A DNA stretch of 64,000 bases from Pleurocapsales cyanobacterium LEGE 06147 (GCA_015207585.1 JADEWQ010000001.1:1-64000); one strand, 5' to 3'. Positions 54,964 to 64,000 are shown, counted from the stretch's first letter. Made by a program: numbers and translations. Notes: generated by a model not told the origin, from the letters alone.

Positions 54964-57276
54964 CTAATTTTCCTCAATAGCAAGTTGCGTAAAATTGACA
55001 GTCAAGTTACGTTCATCACCTGGTGCAAACGTAACTTTCCCATTATTCCAATAATCGGGTTTATATCTAAAAACTACTGTATTCCACCCCGGAATACTTT
55101 TAAATTCAAGCCTACGCTGAATATTAGTATCTTTGTTGATATTATCCAGTTTTTCCAAAATAACACCATTAGCTTCTACTACTACATCCTGGTCATTAAT
55201 TGGATTTATAAAGCTGAACACTAAAGATAGCGATCTAGAGTTTGGCAACTTAAATTTGAGCAGTGTTTCTGGACTTAAACCCCAACGCCATGGACTCTCT
55301 TGAGATTGGTTTTCAATTTCACTTAGCCCAGCTATATCTAAACCATAAGGTAATTGAAATTTCAGCAAGTTAGCTTCGGAAACATTTAAAAAAGGTTCAA
55401 ACTTTAGGCGACTACCTAAGCTTAAGTCCACTCGATCTCTTAATTCAGAAGATTTGGGTATAAATGTTACTAGACCTGCATCAGGCACTTTTGTTTGCAC
55501 AGTTGGTTTACCGAAGCGTGTATAAAAATCATTAACGCAATCTTGAGGCAACAAATCTACATAAAGGTTAATTCCTGCAAAATCGTTAAACTTATAAAAA
55601 TCTGTAAAGAATGACCATTCATCTGAGTTGAAGCAGTGGGTTTGGCGGCTTGCTTGCAAAATATCTAGGCGATCGGGGAAAAACAGTCTATCCCAGCCTG
55701 CTTCAAGATATGGCTCTATTTGGGAAGGATGCAGACGACCAAAATACTGCCCCATCACTTTTTTATGATGAAATCTTCTTAGAGCAAAAATTGCCATATT
55801 TCTTGAATAATATGGGCAAAGACTGTTGCCACCTACTCCATTACCTCCTACAATGCAAAATGGCCAATCCAGAACTGCTTCTCCTGGTTGCTCCTTAACA
55901 TAGTTCATATATTGAAAGAAGTTTTGCTCGAATGAGTAAGGCTGATAACTTAGCTTGAGTAAATAGGCAGTATAAAGCTCAGTGCAAGCCAAAAATACTA
56001 AAAATGCTGATAATAGCTGTCTAGTATATAAACGCAACCCACTCAGATTAATATGTAGAGCAAAAATGCAAAGTATAATTGGGTAAAGAACAGTAAAACG
56101 ACCTTGTACCCGACTGAAGGCAAACCAAGGAAATATCTTTAATATGGGAAAGTGAATTGGGTGGTAAAAGAGACAAAGGAAGAAAATTAGCAGCAGAGGT
56201 ATGAAAATGATAATTTTTTTGCGTCCTTGCCATAATCCGATGGATGCAACGATCGGTAAAAACCAACCTGGACTACCAGCACCTAAACCTTCTGGCGTAT
56301 CGTTAAAGAAGCGATCGAGATTAACTTGCCCTGGGTGAAAAAAAGGCAGAAAAGGAATTAATATTCTAAAAGGGTTAGTCCACCAAGCCTCACTAGGAAT
56401 TCCGGTAAAGTCAAAGCTTTTCGCTTCTCTCGCAATTTGAATAGATAAGGGTAAATTAATAAAGCTTGCAGTTAGGAATAACCCCAGTAAAGCTAAGCAT
56501 ATACGGGGATGGGCAAAAAATTCACTTTTATAATTGGCTGCTGTAGTTTTAATAAATGTTACTAAAGTCTGTTTTTTATGTTTAAAGTACCTGTAACCAA
56601 GCAAAAACGCAGCAAAAATAGTAGAAATGGTAAATGACATTAAGGCAAAACCAGCTATGTATCCTAACTCTTGTCCTAAGCATAGAATAAGCAAACAAGC
56701 CCTTAATAAAAGGAGTCTTAGAGATACATATTGCCCGAATGCTACTCTTTTGATTATGAGAAAGTCAGCTATAAAACTGAGGGCAGTCCAATGAAATATT
56801 GAATAACTAAGATGATGTGGATATTTATGAATTGCGTAGAAGCTAAAAAAAGGAATTAATAATCCAGCACCACTAGCGCGGGCAAAACCATAATCTTTAA
56901 AAAGTAGAATGAAGCTTCCAATACCTGTAAGTAAAACACTTAAAAGATAGTAAATTTGTATCCAGGGTCCAATTCCAAAAAGCGAGTAAAAAATGGAGTA
57001 GAAAATATCTCGTTCAATCGACCAAGGCTGAAAAACACTGTTAGTGCCATAAGGATAAAAAGCTTGATTATTGAGCAGATTTAGATGGGGAAACGGGAAT
57101 AAATTTAAATTTTTAGAAAAATAAAATCCTGTATATTCCCAATATTCTGTATCTCCACCTCCCCCTAAGGGATTTGAAAAATCTTTAATTATTAAAAAAC
57201 TGAAGGAAAAAGAAATACAAACAAAAAGATATAAAACGTACTTCCATTTAATTTTAATGTCTGAAAGTATATTCAT
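54964..57276 (-). CDS. Large polytopic membrane protein, GT-C/YfhO-like
   Basis: 770 residues: about 12 hydrophobic segments in the first ~470 residues and a soluble C-terminal ~300 residues (beta-rich, VVFRYKPDYWNNGKVTFAPG). The first external loop has GGGGDTEYWEYTGFYF, an acidic pair where GT-C enzymes keep the catalytic Asp. Likely a lipid-linked sugar transferase acting on the outer face of the membrane. The specific family was not recognised. 15 bp after a methyltransferase gene. Confidence 0.75.
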   Translation of the reverse strand: MNILSDIKIKWKYVLYLFVCISFSFSFLIIKDFSNPLGGGGDTEYWEYTGFYFSKNLNLFPFPHLNLLNNQAFYPYGTNSVFQPWSIERDIFYSIFYSLFGIGPWIQIYYLLSVLLTGIGSFILLFKDYGFARASGAGLLIPFFSFYAIHKYPHHLSYSIFHWTALSFIADFLIIKRVAFGQYVSLRLLLLRACLLILCLGQELGYIAGFALMSFTISTIFAAFLLGYRYFKHKKQTLVTFIKTTAANYKSEFFAHPRICLALLGLFLTASFINLPLSIQIAREAKSFDFTGIPSEAWWTNPFRILIPFLPFFHPGQVNLDRFFNDTPEGLGAGSPGWFLPIVASIGLWQGRKKIIIFIPLLLIFFLCLFYHPIHFPILKIFPWFAFSRVQGRFTVLYPIILCIFALHINLSGLRLYTRQLLSAFLVFLACTELYTAYLLKLSYQPYSFEQNFFQYMNYVKEQPGEAVLDWPFCIVGGNGVGGNSLCPYYSRNMAIFALRRFHHKKVMGQYFGRLHPSQIEPYLEAGWDRLFFPDRLDILQASRQTHCFNSDEWSFFTDFYKFNDFAGINLYVDLLPQDCVNDFYTRFGKPTVQTKVPDAGLVTFIPKSSELRDRVDLSLGSRLKFEPFLNVSEANLLKFQLPYGLDIAGLSEIENQSQESPWRWGLSPETLLKFKLPNSRSLSLVFSFINPINDQDVVVEANGVILEKLDNINKDTNIQRRLEFKSIPGWNTVVFRYKPDYWNNGKVTFAPGDERNLTVNFTQLAIEEN

Positions 57277-57291
57277 AATTTTGATTCTTCA

Positions 57292-58002
57292 CTAAACCTG
57301 TTTCCGCCATATACCTAGTAGAGACTTTCCTAACGAATATTGAAATAATGGATCGAGTTTCCTAGACAGGGGAACCATCACTCTGTCCCAAAATAGTATT
57401 TGTTTCCTACTGGGCATTTTACTTTTGAGGATGAGGCGATTACCCAGTGAAGCCAATAATCCAATAGAGTCTAAATACCTTAAACTGACACATTCGACAG
57501 TTTCTGGGATTATTGCCGACAACATCTTTTTATTGTACCGACGGTAATGACCGATCGCGCGATCGAACGGAGTAAAAAGCCATTGGTGAGACGGAACCAA
57601 TACTATTAGAAACCCGCCATCCCTCAGGTGACTGGCAGCAAGTCTAGTCTCAGCTCTGTCATTTTTAATATGCTCTAAAACATCAATGTAGATAATACTA
57701 TTAAACATGTCTTCACGATCTAAATCTAATAAGGTTCCTATTTTTACCTCACAACATTCTGAAAGATAATCTTTAATAATTGAACAATTTAATATACTTG
57801 CGAGCATTGGATCTGGTTCAAGGCAAACCCAACGTTTCCGATCTCCTTTACACAGAACTTCAGTAGTTCCTCCAATACCTGCACCTACCTCCAAGACTTC
57901 AGCTCCTATATAGGCTCTAATAAGAGAGCTCCAATAAGCTTTCCAATTGTAAGCTTCACGGAATAGCTTCAGTTCTGAGCCAATGTAAGATAAATTAGTC
58001 AT
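57292..58002 (-). CDS. SAM-dependent methyltransferase
   Basis: 236 residues, class I fold: VLEVGAGIGGTTEVLC (SAM Gly motif), VCLEPDPMLASIL (acidic strand 2 end) and IIYIDVLEHIKNDRAETRLA (motif III/post). Similar proteins sit beside GT2/GtrA-like genes in surface-glycan clusters. May methylate a sugar or lipid carrier. Overlaps the upstream GT2 by 4 bp, so coupled. Confidence 0.85.
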   Translation of the reverse strand: MTNLSYIGSELKLFREAYNWKAYWSSLIRAYIGAEVLEVGAGIGGTTEVLCKGDRKRWVCLEPDPMLASILNCSIIKDYLSECCEVKIGTLLDLDREDMFNSIIYIDVLEHIKNDRAETRLAASHLRDGGFLIVLVPSHQWLFTPFDRAIGHYRRYNKKMLSAIIPETVECVSLRYLDSIGLLASLGNRLILKSKMPSRKQILFWDRVMVPLSRKLDPLFQYSLGKSLLGIWRKQV

Positions 58003-59042
58003 GATTTAGGAAAAATTTCTTGAAGACCCAAAATAAAATAATGATAATCCCGCTGTGGCAGAAAACTAGTATAATTTCTTCCAACTAAAATTAAAAAAAT
58101 TAAAGATATTGACACCATCAAAGCTTGCATAGTAATTATAAACAGTAGTCCGACGGTGTAAGATGTCCAACCGGGAATTGCTAAATCAGTAGTAAACTTG
58201 ATACTGATAACAGCAATGATAGAAATAATAGTAAAGAATATAAGCAAGCAGGATGCAACGAGTAATCTCACACCTACTATATCCGCCTGTACTGAGATAG
58301 CACTGAGTCCATGGGTTACAAGAGATACAAAGTGCATCTTTGACTGTCCGTAGAGACGGGTACCACGTCTAGTGGAAACTTCTGTGTAAGGAACTTTTGC
58401 CTTTAGCAATCCAGCAGCATAGTGATTCCAGGTTTCTGAAACAACTACAAGTCGTCGTAAAATTTTATAAGGGATAATACTGAAATTTCCTACACGTATC
58501 TCTTGACCTGTTAATAGCTTGTAAAAGAATTTATAAATTAAATAAAAAAGCTTGAATGTATGACTTTCAGAACGTTGATTTCGTCTAGCAAAAACTACCT
58601 TTTGATATCCTTCAGCACTACATTTTTTAATGAGTTTTATTACATCTCTCGGAGTATCTTCTCCATCTCCATCCATAACAATAACTGCTTGGCAAGAAAC
58701 ATTAGCTTCGACATAAGCTAATCCTATAGTAATGGCTCGTTGATGCCCTAAATTTCTTTTCAATTCTAGACAATGAATTTTTTTGATAGACTGGAATTTT
58801 ACAGGGATAAAACTGTCATGAGCGGGTATAGTCGATGCATCGTCTATAACTAAAATGTCACATTTGATACTTTCATGATTAAGTGCTTCATCTAAATATC
58901 TCAATAACATCTCTAAAGAATACCAATCATTAAAAACGGGAATTACTATCAAAATTCCATCAGTATCAAACTTTTGATTATTCATTGGAGAAAAGAAGCT
59001 ATTAACATTTTTTAAAAAAGCTAACATTGGATAAATCTTCAA
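57999..59042 (-). CDS. Polyprenyl-phosphate-type GT2 with two C-terminal TMs
   Basis: 347 residues. GT-A domain: ILIVIPVFNDWYSLEMLLRY, LVIDDASTI and VIVMDGDGEDTPRDVIKLI (DxD), then RRGTRLYGQSKMH. Two TM helices near 240-265 and 282-318. DPM1/GtrB-like: transfers a sugar to undecaprenyl phosphate. The annotated start M1 is only 2 bp from a perfect 19-bp hairpin that would hide any ribosome-binding site; the internal ATG at 58985 (MNNQKFDTDG) is an alternative. Confidence 0.88.
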   Translation of the reverse strand: MKIYPMLAFLKNVNSFFSPMNNQKFDTDGILIVIPVFNDWYSLEMLLRYLDEALNHESIKCDILVIDDASTIPAHDSFIPVKFQSIKKIHCLELKRNLGHQRAITIGLAYVEANVSCQAVIVMDGDGEDTPRDVIKLIKKCSAEGYQKVVFARRNQRSESHTFKLFYLIYKFFYKLLTGQEIRVGNFSIIPYKILRRLVVVSETWNHYAAGLLKAKVPYTEVSTRRGTRLYGQSKMHFVSLVTHGLSAISVQADIVGVRLLVASCLLIFFTIISIIAVISIKFTTDLAIPGWTSYTVGLLFIITMQALMVSISLIFLILVGRNYTSFLPQRDYHYFILGLQEIFPKS

Positions 59043-59043
59043 T

Positions 59044-59084
59044 AAAACTAATACCTGAATTTTTACAAAATTCAGGTATTAGTT
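59044..59084. repeat. Perfect 19-bp inverted repeat with 3-nt loop
   Basis: AAACTAATACCTGAATTTT (59044-59062) and its exact complement (59066-59084) around TAC. Directly before the GT2 start and 80 bp from the IS630 remnant. May be a terminator for the upstream genes (T-rich on both flanks) or the end of a small mobile element. Confidence 0.7.
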
Positions 59085-59165
59085 TGTCAATTTTGAATTG
59101 ACGGATAGAGTCGCTTAATTTTTATTTAAACATTTGCAGTGTAAACCGCCATCAACACTGTTTCC

Positions 59166-59330
59166 CTAGTGGCTTCTCTGTTCTTTCCAAAGCCACCTCT
59201 TCTCTTGTTTCAAAATCTCTTTGTTGGGAATGCCTCTGTCGAGACATTGGCGAGCTAAAACACTCAGTTCAATCTCTACCATATTTAACCAACTGCCGTG
59301 TTTAGGGGTGTAGTGAAACTCCAATTTGTT
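59166..59330 (-). pseudogene. IS630-family transposase C-terminal remnant
   Basis: LEFHYTPKHGSWLNMVEIEL, SVLARQCLDRGIPNKEILK, KEQRSH-stop is the conserved DDE end of IS630/Tc1-type transposases (Glu of GSWLNMVE). Only about 54 residues remain; the frame upstream (CCKKGLIGLNEIKCC) is unrelated. It lies at the 3' end of the methyltransferase gene at 59375. Confidence 0.8.
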
Positions 59331-59374
59331 TAAAATTCCCAGAGAATAACAACACTTAATTTCATTTAAACCAA

Positions 59375-59938
59375 TCAAGCCTTTTTTACAGCAGTACAAA
59401 AATTATTCATCCATAGTTGAAAGTATTGATGATGAAAATCTTGAAAGTTAGTAATTTCAACTAATACTTTTTTAAGTTTTTTTCTATCATAGTATCTTTT
59501 ATGGTCTCGTATTTCTGCTTCGCTAGCAATTTTTAATTTATAAGCGAGGAATTCTAATACAGGTTGAGACCAGACAGATGGAACTGTCAAAATCAGTTTA
59601 CCACCTGGGGTAAGAACTCGATAAATTTCTTGCAAAATTTCTTTTTCCTCTTCTATATGTTCTAGAACCGCTAACATAGTAACTACTTGAAAACTTTCAT
59701 CTGGGAAAGGTAAATAGTTTTTAAATTTTAATTGTTTTGTTTGAATATTATGAAACTGATGATCTTGTACCTTAAAATCGACCCCAAATCCCTGCTTGAT
59801 ATAAGGTGATATACTTTTTAGAAAAGTAGCTTTTGTGCCACAGCCTATATCCAGAAGTATTGAATTTTTGGGGATATGAGGCATTACTTTCCGAATCCTT
59901 AAATGTCTTAATAGTGGTTCTAATAATGGTTTACTCAT
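59375..59938 (-). CDS. SAM-dependent methyltransferase, possibly truncated
   Basis: 187 residues. NSILLDIGCGTKATFLKSIS (SAM Gly motif), GVDFKVQDHQFHNIQTKQLK, FPDESFQVVTMLAVLEHIEE and LTPGGKLILTVPSVWSQP are the class I methyltransferase 11 blocks. The C-terminus (NNFCTAVKKA) ends right where the IS630 debris begins, so the original protein may have been slightly longer. Target unknown; sugar or lipid in the glycan pathway by context. Confidence 0.85.
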   Translation of the reverse strand: MSKPLLEPLLRHLRIRKVMPHIPKNSILLDIGCGTKATFLKSISPYIKQGFGVDFKVQDHQFHNIQTKQLKFKNYLPFPDESFQVVTMLAVLEHIEEEKEILQEIYRVLTPGGKLILTVPSVWSQPVLEFLAYKLKIASEAEIRDHKRYYDRKKLKKVLVEITNFQDFHHQYFQLWMNNFCTAVKKA

Positions 59939-60045
59939 ATTCTTTTCTTCGCTAAATCTTATAAGATACTATTTCCGATTAGTTTTAAAATATTTGTACG
60001 TATTAGCTACTCTACCAATCTGATAAGGCGATCGATACCGTGCAA

Positions 60046-61203
60046 TTAGCTTAATAATTTTAAATAGTCTTCTTCTATTTTCGACCATACATAATTTTTT
60101 TCTACAAAGTATTTTCCTTGCAACCCTAGTTGATTTCTCACTTGCTCATCCATCTTTTCTATAGCCACCTGAAACTCATCTTCACTGGTATACCAAAGCC
60201 CGCCATGGGATCTACGACATTGTCCGACCAAAACATCACATCTGCCGTTGACTAGCACGGGTTTACCTACTGCCCAAGCTTCCAACAATACCATAGAAAG
60301 ACTTTCATAGGGGGAAGGCATTATTAGCAAATCACAAGCAGCCAAAGCATTCCACTTTGTCTGTTCATCAACAAAACCCAGTGCCATAATCTCTGGATGT
60401 TGAGGTATCGGCATGGTTGATTTGCCTAGCAAAACCAACTTTCTGGAAGTAAATTCTTGGCTCCGCAATGCCATAAAATAACTGAAAAGCTCTTCACAGC
60501 CTTTAGAAGGGTCAATTCTGCCTATATACAGCAAAAATGGTTCATTAATGTTGTATTTTTGTCGAAATATTTCTGGATAATAAGCTTGAGGCGGCTCTAC
60601 TGCTATACCAGCTATAAATCCTCGTAAACTAGCTTTGGGAAAACGTACTTTGAGGAACTTTTGTTCTTCTACAGTGTTGAATATAAATCCGCGAGGTTTT
60701 TCAAAAAAACTATCCCATATACTCATATAAATTGGCCATTCATTATGAGCTAAAGGAGCTAAATAAGCTTTGTGTGCTACAAATGGTAAAGTAAAATAGG
60801 TAGTTGCATATAAATAAGTAAAAAAAATAAACGCATCATATTTATGTTCATTTTGTTTAACATAAGCTATTAAGTCAGGAGACAATGGTCCCTGCAACTG
60901 CATCCATTTTTCCTGTTTCTGTATAGAGGTTTTTTCTAAACGAGGATAGATTTGTTCGGATAAATGATTAAATTTTGTTATGTCCCGCTTCTGTGCTACA
61001 GAAAAACGACGTACTTTAATACCAGAAATTTCTGCAACGCCTGGTGGATAATAATTTTCCCAAGTCATGTAATCTAATGCACAGGTCGTCAGTATTTCTG
61101 TATCCCAATAATTAGACATACGCTGCGCAATTTTTAAGCAGTGTGTTTCTGCACCACCATTAACTTCCAATCCACAGCGCTGAACTATAAAAGCAACTCG
61201 CAT
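60046..61203 (-). CDS. GT4-family glycosyltransferase
   Basis: 385 residues. N-terminal VAFIVQRCGLEVNGGAETHC (Gly-rich acceptor loop), LLYIGRIDPSKGCEELFSYF and C-terminal DLLIMPSPYESLSMVLLEAW (E-x7-E-type nucleotide-sugar site), CDVLVGQCRRSHGGLWY. Retaining GT-B transferase of the polysaccharide cluster. ATG at 61203; 107 bp before the methyltransferase. Confidence 0.92.
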   Translation of the reverse strand: MRVAFIVQRCGLEVNGGAETHCLKIAQRMSNYWDTEILTTCALDYMTWENYYPPGVAEISGIKVRRFSVAQKRDITKFNHLSEQIYPRLEKTSIQKQEKWMQLQGPLSPDLIAYVKQNEHKYDAFIFFTYLYATTYFTLPFVAHKAYLAPLAHNEWPIYMSIWDSFFEKPRGFIFNTVEEQKFLKVRFPKASLRGFIAGIAVEPPQAYYPEIFRQKYNINEPFLLYIGRIDPSKGCEELFSYFMALRSQEFTSRKLVLLGKSTMPIPQHPEIMALGFVDEQTKWNALAACDLLIMPSPYESLSMVLLEAWAVGKPVLVNGRCDVLVGQCRRSHGGLWYTSEDEFQVAIEKMDEQVRNQLGLQGKYFVEKNYVWSKIEEDYLKLLS

Positions 61204-61430
61204 TATTACTACTCTATCTCATTAGGTGGATAGCTTCTATATAAAAATGCCGGTTTTTTATCTCCTGCTTTTCCAGTATTTAAAGCTCGTACAACAAAAG
61301 TATATTGTCCTAAATTAAATTCTCAGTGCTTTAACAATGATTTTAAAGTAGAAAGAAAAAAGTAATTATGGTAGTTCTGAATTGTAATGATTGCATTATC
61401 ATCTTATTAGTTCGCTCATCAATTGATTAG
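61204..61430. other. Intergenic, nothing recognised
   Basis: AT-rich spacer upstream of the GT4 gene; no frame or structure supported. Confidence 0.5.
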
Positions 61431-61433
61431 CAA

Positions 61434-61690
61434 TAAATTGCCTCAAGTGCTATTCTTATAAAATTGTTGAAAATGGACATACTTACTATAGTAAACAGCG
61501 TTTTTGTTGCCAGGAATGTGGTTGTCAATTGGTCGAATATTCTTCTCATCAACCTGTCACTCAAGAAACTCATAAATTAATTGATAATTACTAAACGAGC
61601 GTGTGTTGCTAACTGCGATCGCGCGGATTACGTATTAGTATTTTATCAGAACGATGGTTAAAACATTCTATTTACTAAAAATATTACTTG
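61434..61690 (+). pseudogene. IS1-family transposase remnant (InsA zinc finger)
   Basis: Plus strand KCYSYKIVENGHTYYSKQRF, CCQECGCQLVEYSSHQPVTQ, ETHKLIDNY-stop, the zinc finger and start of the helix-turn-helix of IS1 InsA. A diverged continuation (ERVLLTAIARI, then FLSERWLKHSIY) follows in another frame. The first cysteine pair is incomplete and the DDE half is missing. Confidence 0.75.
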
Positions 61691-61831
61691 ACTCCCCAAA
61701 AAAAAAGTCAACAATCGGAGCAACTTGAATTTTGTTCATCACTACAACGTCAGCTTATAAGTTTAATAATTATTACTATGCAGAACTACCAAGAAGCGCT
61801 GGGCGAAAAGATTTTCTCTTTTTGTTTTTTG

Positions 61832-62752
61832 TTAAGTTCGCTCCAGATAATACGCCAGAGCGAATGCCAAAAGATCGCCTAGACTCGTAACAACCCGTAA
61901 GGTTAGCGATAAGGCAATTGCTAAACCTTCTCCTAGTTCCTGTGAGTAGAGACCAACTAAAATTGTTTCCCTAATACCGATTCCACCTGGGGCACCTGGA
62001 GTCACGAATCCAATAACCCATGCCATGGCAAAGCTCCAGACAAATTGGTACCAATGTAAAGGGGTTTTTACTGCCCAAAAGAAGTTTATCAGAAATGCTA
62101 TAGATAGTCCAAAAAAAATAAATATGATTGTATAAAGAAGAACTGATACTAAAATTCGACCAATATTAAAATAATTTAAACGGGATTTTAGCCAACCCTG
62201 AATGGGCAATAAAAAATAAGCAGCAATTCCTAAGATTAAAACTACAGGAACAGTTATAAGTAAAACTACAATAATTCTAGTTAAATTTATACTTGATAAA
62301 ACAAATAAAATATTATCTCCAAAAATATTACTAAATAGAAATCCAGTTACAGCAACAGCCAGTCCTGTTATAGCAATAATAAGTGTTTCTACCCCTGTAC
62401 TTAGGATGATTGCTTCTGTAGGTATTCCATATTGACGTCCCAAAATTAAGCGACCAGCATAGTGAAAGATATTTCCAGGCAAGTACTTTCCTATTTGAGA
62501 TTTTCCGATAATAATATATGCTTGTTTGAAGGGAATTTTAATATCTCCTCCTCTAATCAATATTTGCCAAGCTACACTGATGATTGCTGTTACACCAGCA
62601 CAGAAAAACGTGGCTACGACCAAACCTATAACTGCTTTATAATTAAAATTAAAACTAGGTATACTTTTAAAATTAGTGACAAGACTAGAAGCCAGAAATA
62701 GTAAAGATACAGTAACGAAAAAGTAGCCAATAAAACTAATAGTTTTTTTCAC
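61832..62752 (-). CDS. LPG_synthase_TM/flippase-like membrane protein
   Basis: 306 residues, about 8 transmembrane helices, GTG start. SVAWQILIRGGDIKIPFKQA, GKSQIGKYLPGNIFHYAGRL and FVTPGAPGGIGIRETILVGL are the conserved blocks of the UPF0104/AglD family (lysylphosphatidylglycerol synthase membrane domain without the catalytic tail). Next to a polyprenyl GT2 such proteins are thought to move or recognise lipid-linked sugars. 46 bp after the GT2. Confidence 0.88.
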   Translation of the reverse strand: MKKTISFIGYFFVTVSLLFLASSLVTNFKSIPSFNFNYKAVIGLVVATFFCAGVTAIISVAWQILIRGGDIKIPFKQAYIIIGKSQIGKYLPGNIFHYAGRLILGRQYGIPTEAIILSTGVETLIIAITGLAVAVTGFLFSNIFGDNILFVLSSINLTRIIVVLLITVPVVLILGIAAYFLLPIQGWLKSRLNYFNIGRILVSVLLYTIIFIFFGLSIAFLINFFWAVKTPLHWYQFVWSFAMAWVIGFVTPGAPGGIGIRETILVGLYSQELGEGLAIALSLTLRVVTSLGDLLAFALAYYLERT

Positions 62753-62798
62753 TATTAAAATTCATCTTCAATAATTAAGTTTTTTTCAGGACTTATAT

Positions 62799-63776
62799 TT
62801 ACTTATATATCTGCGATCGCTCCTCAATAGCTTTAAGTATCTCTTCCAATTTCTGAACGCGCCAGTTTAATTTTTCTAGTAATTTTCTATTAATAGAAAT
62901 TATATCTGCTATTAGTCCAAAGATAATTATTAAAAAACCTATTCCTAATAGAATAGCTGCTAAGATAAGAGATTGGATTTTTCCTTGACCCTCACCTATT
63001 AAATAGAAATATAAAAAACGCAAGTTTATTAGGATTCCAAAACCAACTAAAATTGTTCCTAAACTAACAAAAAATCTAAAAGGTTTATAAGCTACGAAGA
63101 TACGGATAATAGTGAGAGCTGAACGTTTTAAATAGCTTGGTATACTTTTGACTAAACGCGATGGACGAGTCTGCTTATTAACGCGTACTGGGACAGAAGT
63201 AATCGCAATTCCATTTTGACCTGCTTGAATAATAGTTTCTAACGTATAGGTATAGTCATTAAATACATTGAGTTGCATAGCTACATTCCGAGTCATTGCT
63301 CGGAATCCACTAGGGGCATCAAGGGTATCAGTATTACTAACTAGACGTACTACCCAGCTACCTAATTTTTGTAAAAGTTTTTTAGTCGGGGAAAAATGAT
63401 TAATTCTTTTAATTGGTCGTGCCCCAATCACCATCTCCGCTTTTCCTTTCAAAATTGGCTCAATGAGCTTTGGGATATCATCAGCACAATACTGGTTGTC
63501 TGCATCTGTGTTAACGATGATATCTGCTCCTGCAGCAACGCAAGCTTCTAATCCGGCGACAAACGCTTTGGCTAGCCCAAGGTTTCTGGGAAATCGGATG
63601 ATATGGTCAACTTGGTAAGCCTTCGCTATCTCAACTGTTCTGTCAGTACTTCCATCATCAACGATCAACCACTCTACTGTGTCAACACCAGGAAGCTGGC
63701 GCGGTAAGTCAGAAAGAGTAATACCAAGGGTTTTTTCTTCGTTGTAGCAAGGTATTTGAATGATTAGCTTAGTCAA
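62799..63776 (-). CDS. GT2 family transferase with C-terminal TMs (DPM1/GtrB-like)
   Basis: 325 residues. LIIQIPCYNEEKTLGITLSD, LIVDDGSTDRTVEIA and IIVNTDADNQYCADDIPKLI (DxD), then RAMTRNVAMQLNVFNDYTYT. Two TM helices at about 233-255 and 268-295, a short coiled tail. Likely loads undecaprenyl phosphate with a sugar. Start is TTG with a strong GAGGTGG site 7 bp upstream, which decides it; no ATG lies nearby in frame. Confidence 0.92.
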   Translation of the reverse strand: MTKLIIQIPCYNEEKTLGITLSDLPRQLPGVDTVEWLIVDDGSTDRTVEIAKAYQVDHIIRFPRNLGLAKAFVAGLEACVAAGADIIVNTDADNQYCADDIPKLIEPILKGKAEMVIGARPIKRINHFSPTKKLLQKLGSWVVRLVSNTDTLDAPSGFRAMTRNVAMQLNVFNDYTYTLETIIQAGQNGIAITSVPVRVNKQTRPSRLVKSIPSYLKRSALTIIRIFVAYKPFRFFVSLGTILVGFGILINLRFLYFYLIGEGQGKIQSLILAAILLGIGFLIIIFGLIADIISINRKLLEKLNWRVQKLEEILKAIEERSQIYK

Positions 63777-63789
63777 TAAGCCACCTCAT

Positions 63790-64000
63790 TTAATATTTAT
63801 TTGAGTCATTATATAGCTTTTCCAAGACTATTCTGTGCAGAGTCAGTTTAATATCTGAATTAACATAGAGACGATATTCTAAATCCTTGACTGGCTTGTC
63901 TAGAGAAAAACTAATTTTTGCCACAGTTCCCTGTAACCCAAGGGTTTTTTCCCCAAGAATTAAAGGCTTTTGTTTAATCGAGGTTGAACCTTTGTCACTT
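63790..64000 (-). CDS. C-terminal end of an unidentified protein (runs off the window)
   Basis: Minus-strand open frame from the window edge to TAA at 63790-63792, 69 codons: SDKGSTSIKQKPLILGEKTL, AKISFSLDKPVKDLEYRLYV and SDIKLTLHRIVLEKL. Beta-rich and continuous with the cluster (13 bp before the GT2). Resembles the C-terminal beta domain of large membrane glycan proteins, as in the one at 54964. Function not assigned. Confidence 0.6.
   Translation of the reverse strand, partial: SDKGSTSIKQKPLILGEKTLGLQGTVAKISFSLDKPVKDLEYRLYVNSDIKLTLHRIVLEKLYNDSNKY

Overview
The window is cyanobacterial chromosome. The evidence is dense HIP1 palindromes (GCGATCGC), an acyl-lipid delta-9 desaturase, a DHNA-CoA thioesterase for phylloquinone, a DUF1816-fused histidine kinase and a DUF6464 protein. 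The moderate GC and the load of decayed mobile DNA suggest a large-genome form of the Pleurocapsales/Chroococcales type; that placement is inference.

Layout. 1-13,000: fmt behind a tnpB ruin, then a DUF6464 protein, a stand-alone fatty acyl-AMP ligase, an LRAT-fold protein, a UgpC/MalK-type ATPase, a seven-bladed SBBP propeller protein, serC, a hicAB toxin-antitoxin pair and murF. 13,000-27,000: mostly housekeeping and signalling. This part holds an unknown 430-residue protein, a response regulator next to a K+ channel/RCK protein, argD, a hairpin followed by a 17-codon reading frame, a histidine kinase, a solute-binding protein, rplT and rpmI, a SWIM zinc-finger protein, a Uma2 nuclease, a VanY peptidase, an ACT-malic enzyme and a methionine-gamma-lyase-like PLP enzyme. 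27,000-36,000: desC, a family-2 glycosyltransferase, tRNA-Gly(TCC) with a possible Tn7/CAST-like transposon end 10 nt past its 3' end, a TPR-GT2-GT4 fusion and an Stf0-type sulfotransferase.

35,600-49,300 is the most rearranged part. It contains a 446-bp MITE-like element with perfect 15-bp ends, rpe, an alpha/beta hydrolase with a genomic repeat spliced in frame into its N-terminus, menI, a wrecked Hsp70-like locus ending in an internally deleted IS5 transposase, fmdB and fmdA with an IS110 element between them, a decayed 3' half of tRNA-Ser, a siderophore-type ABC transporter without its binding protein, and a second tnpB ruin that keeps its right-end hairpin.

49,300-64,000: asnS and nadA, then a minus-strand surface-polysaccharide cluster running off the right edge. 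Reading downstream: a partial gene, GT2, flippase-like membrane protein, GT4, methyltransferase, GT2, methyltransferase, large membrane protein, EamA/SMR transporter, gmd and GT4. IS1, IS630 and vapC remnants lie in its gaps. Together these would build GDP-deoxyhexose, assemble a lipid-linked glycan and move it across the membrane.

No CRISPR array, complete prophage or rRNA was seen. The strongest leads are the CAST-like end at tRNA-Gly, the IS110 left end (candidate bridge RNA), the in-frame repeat insertions and the hairpin plus 17-codon frame at 17,967-18,080.
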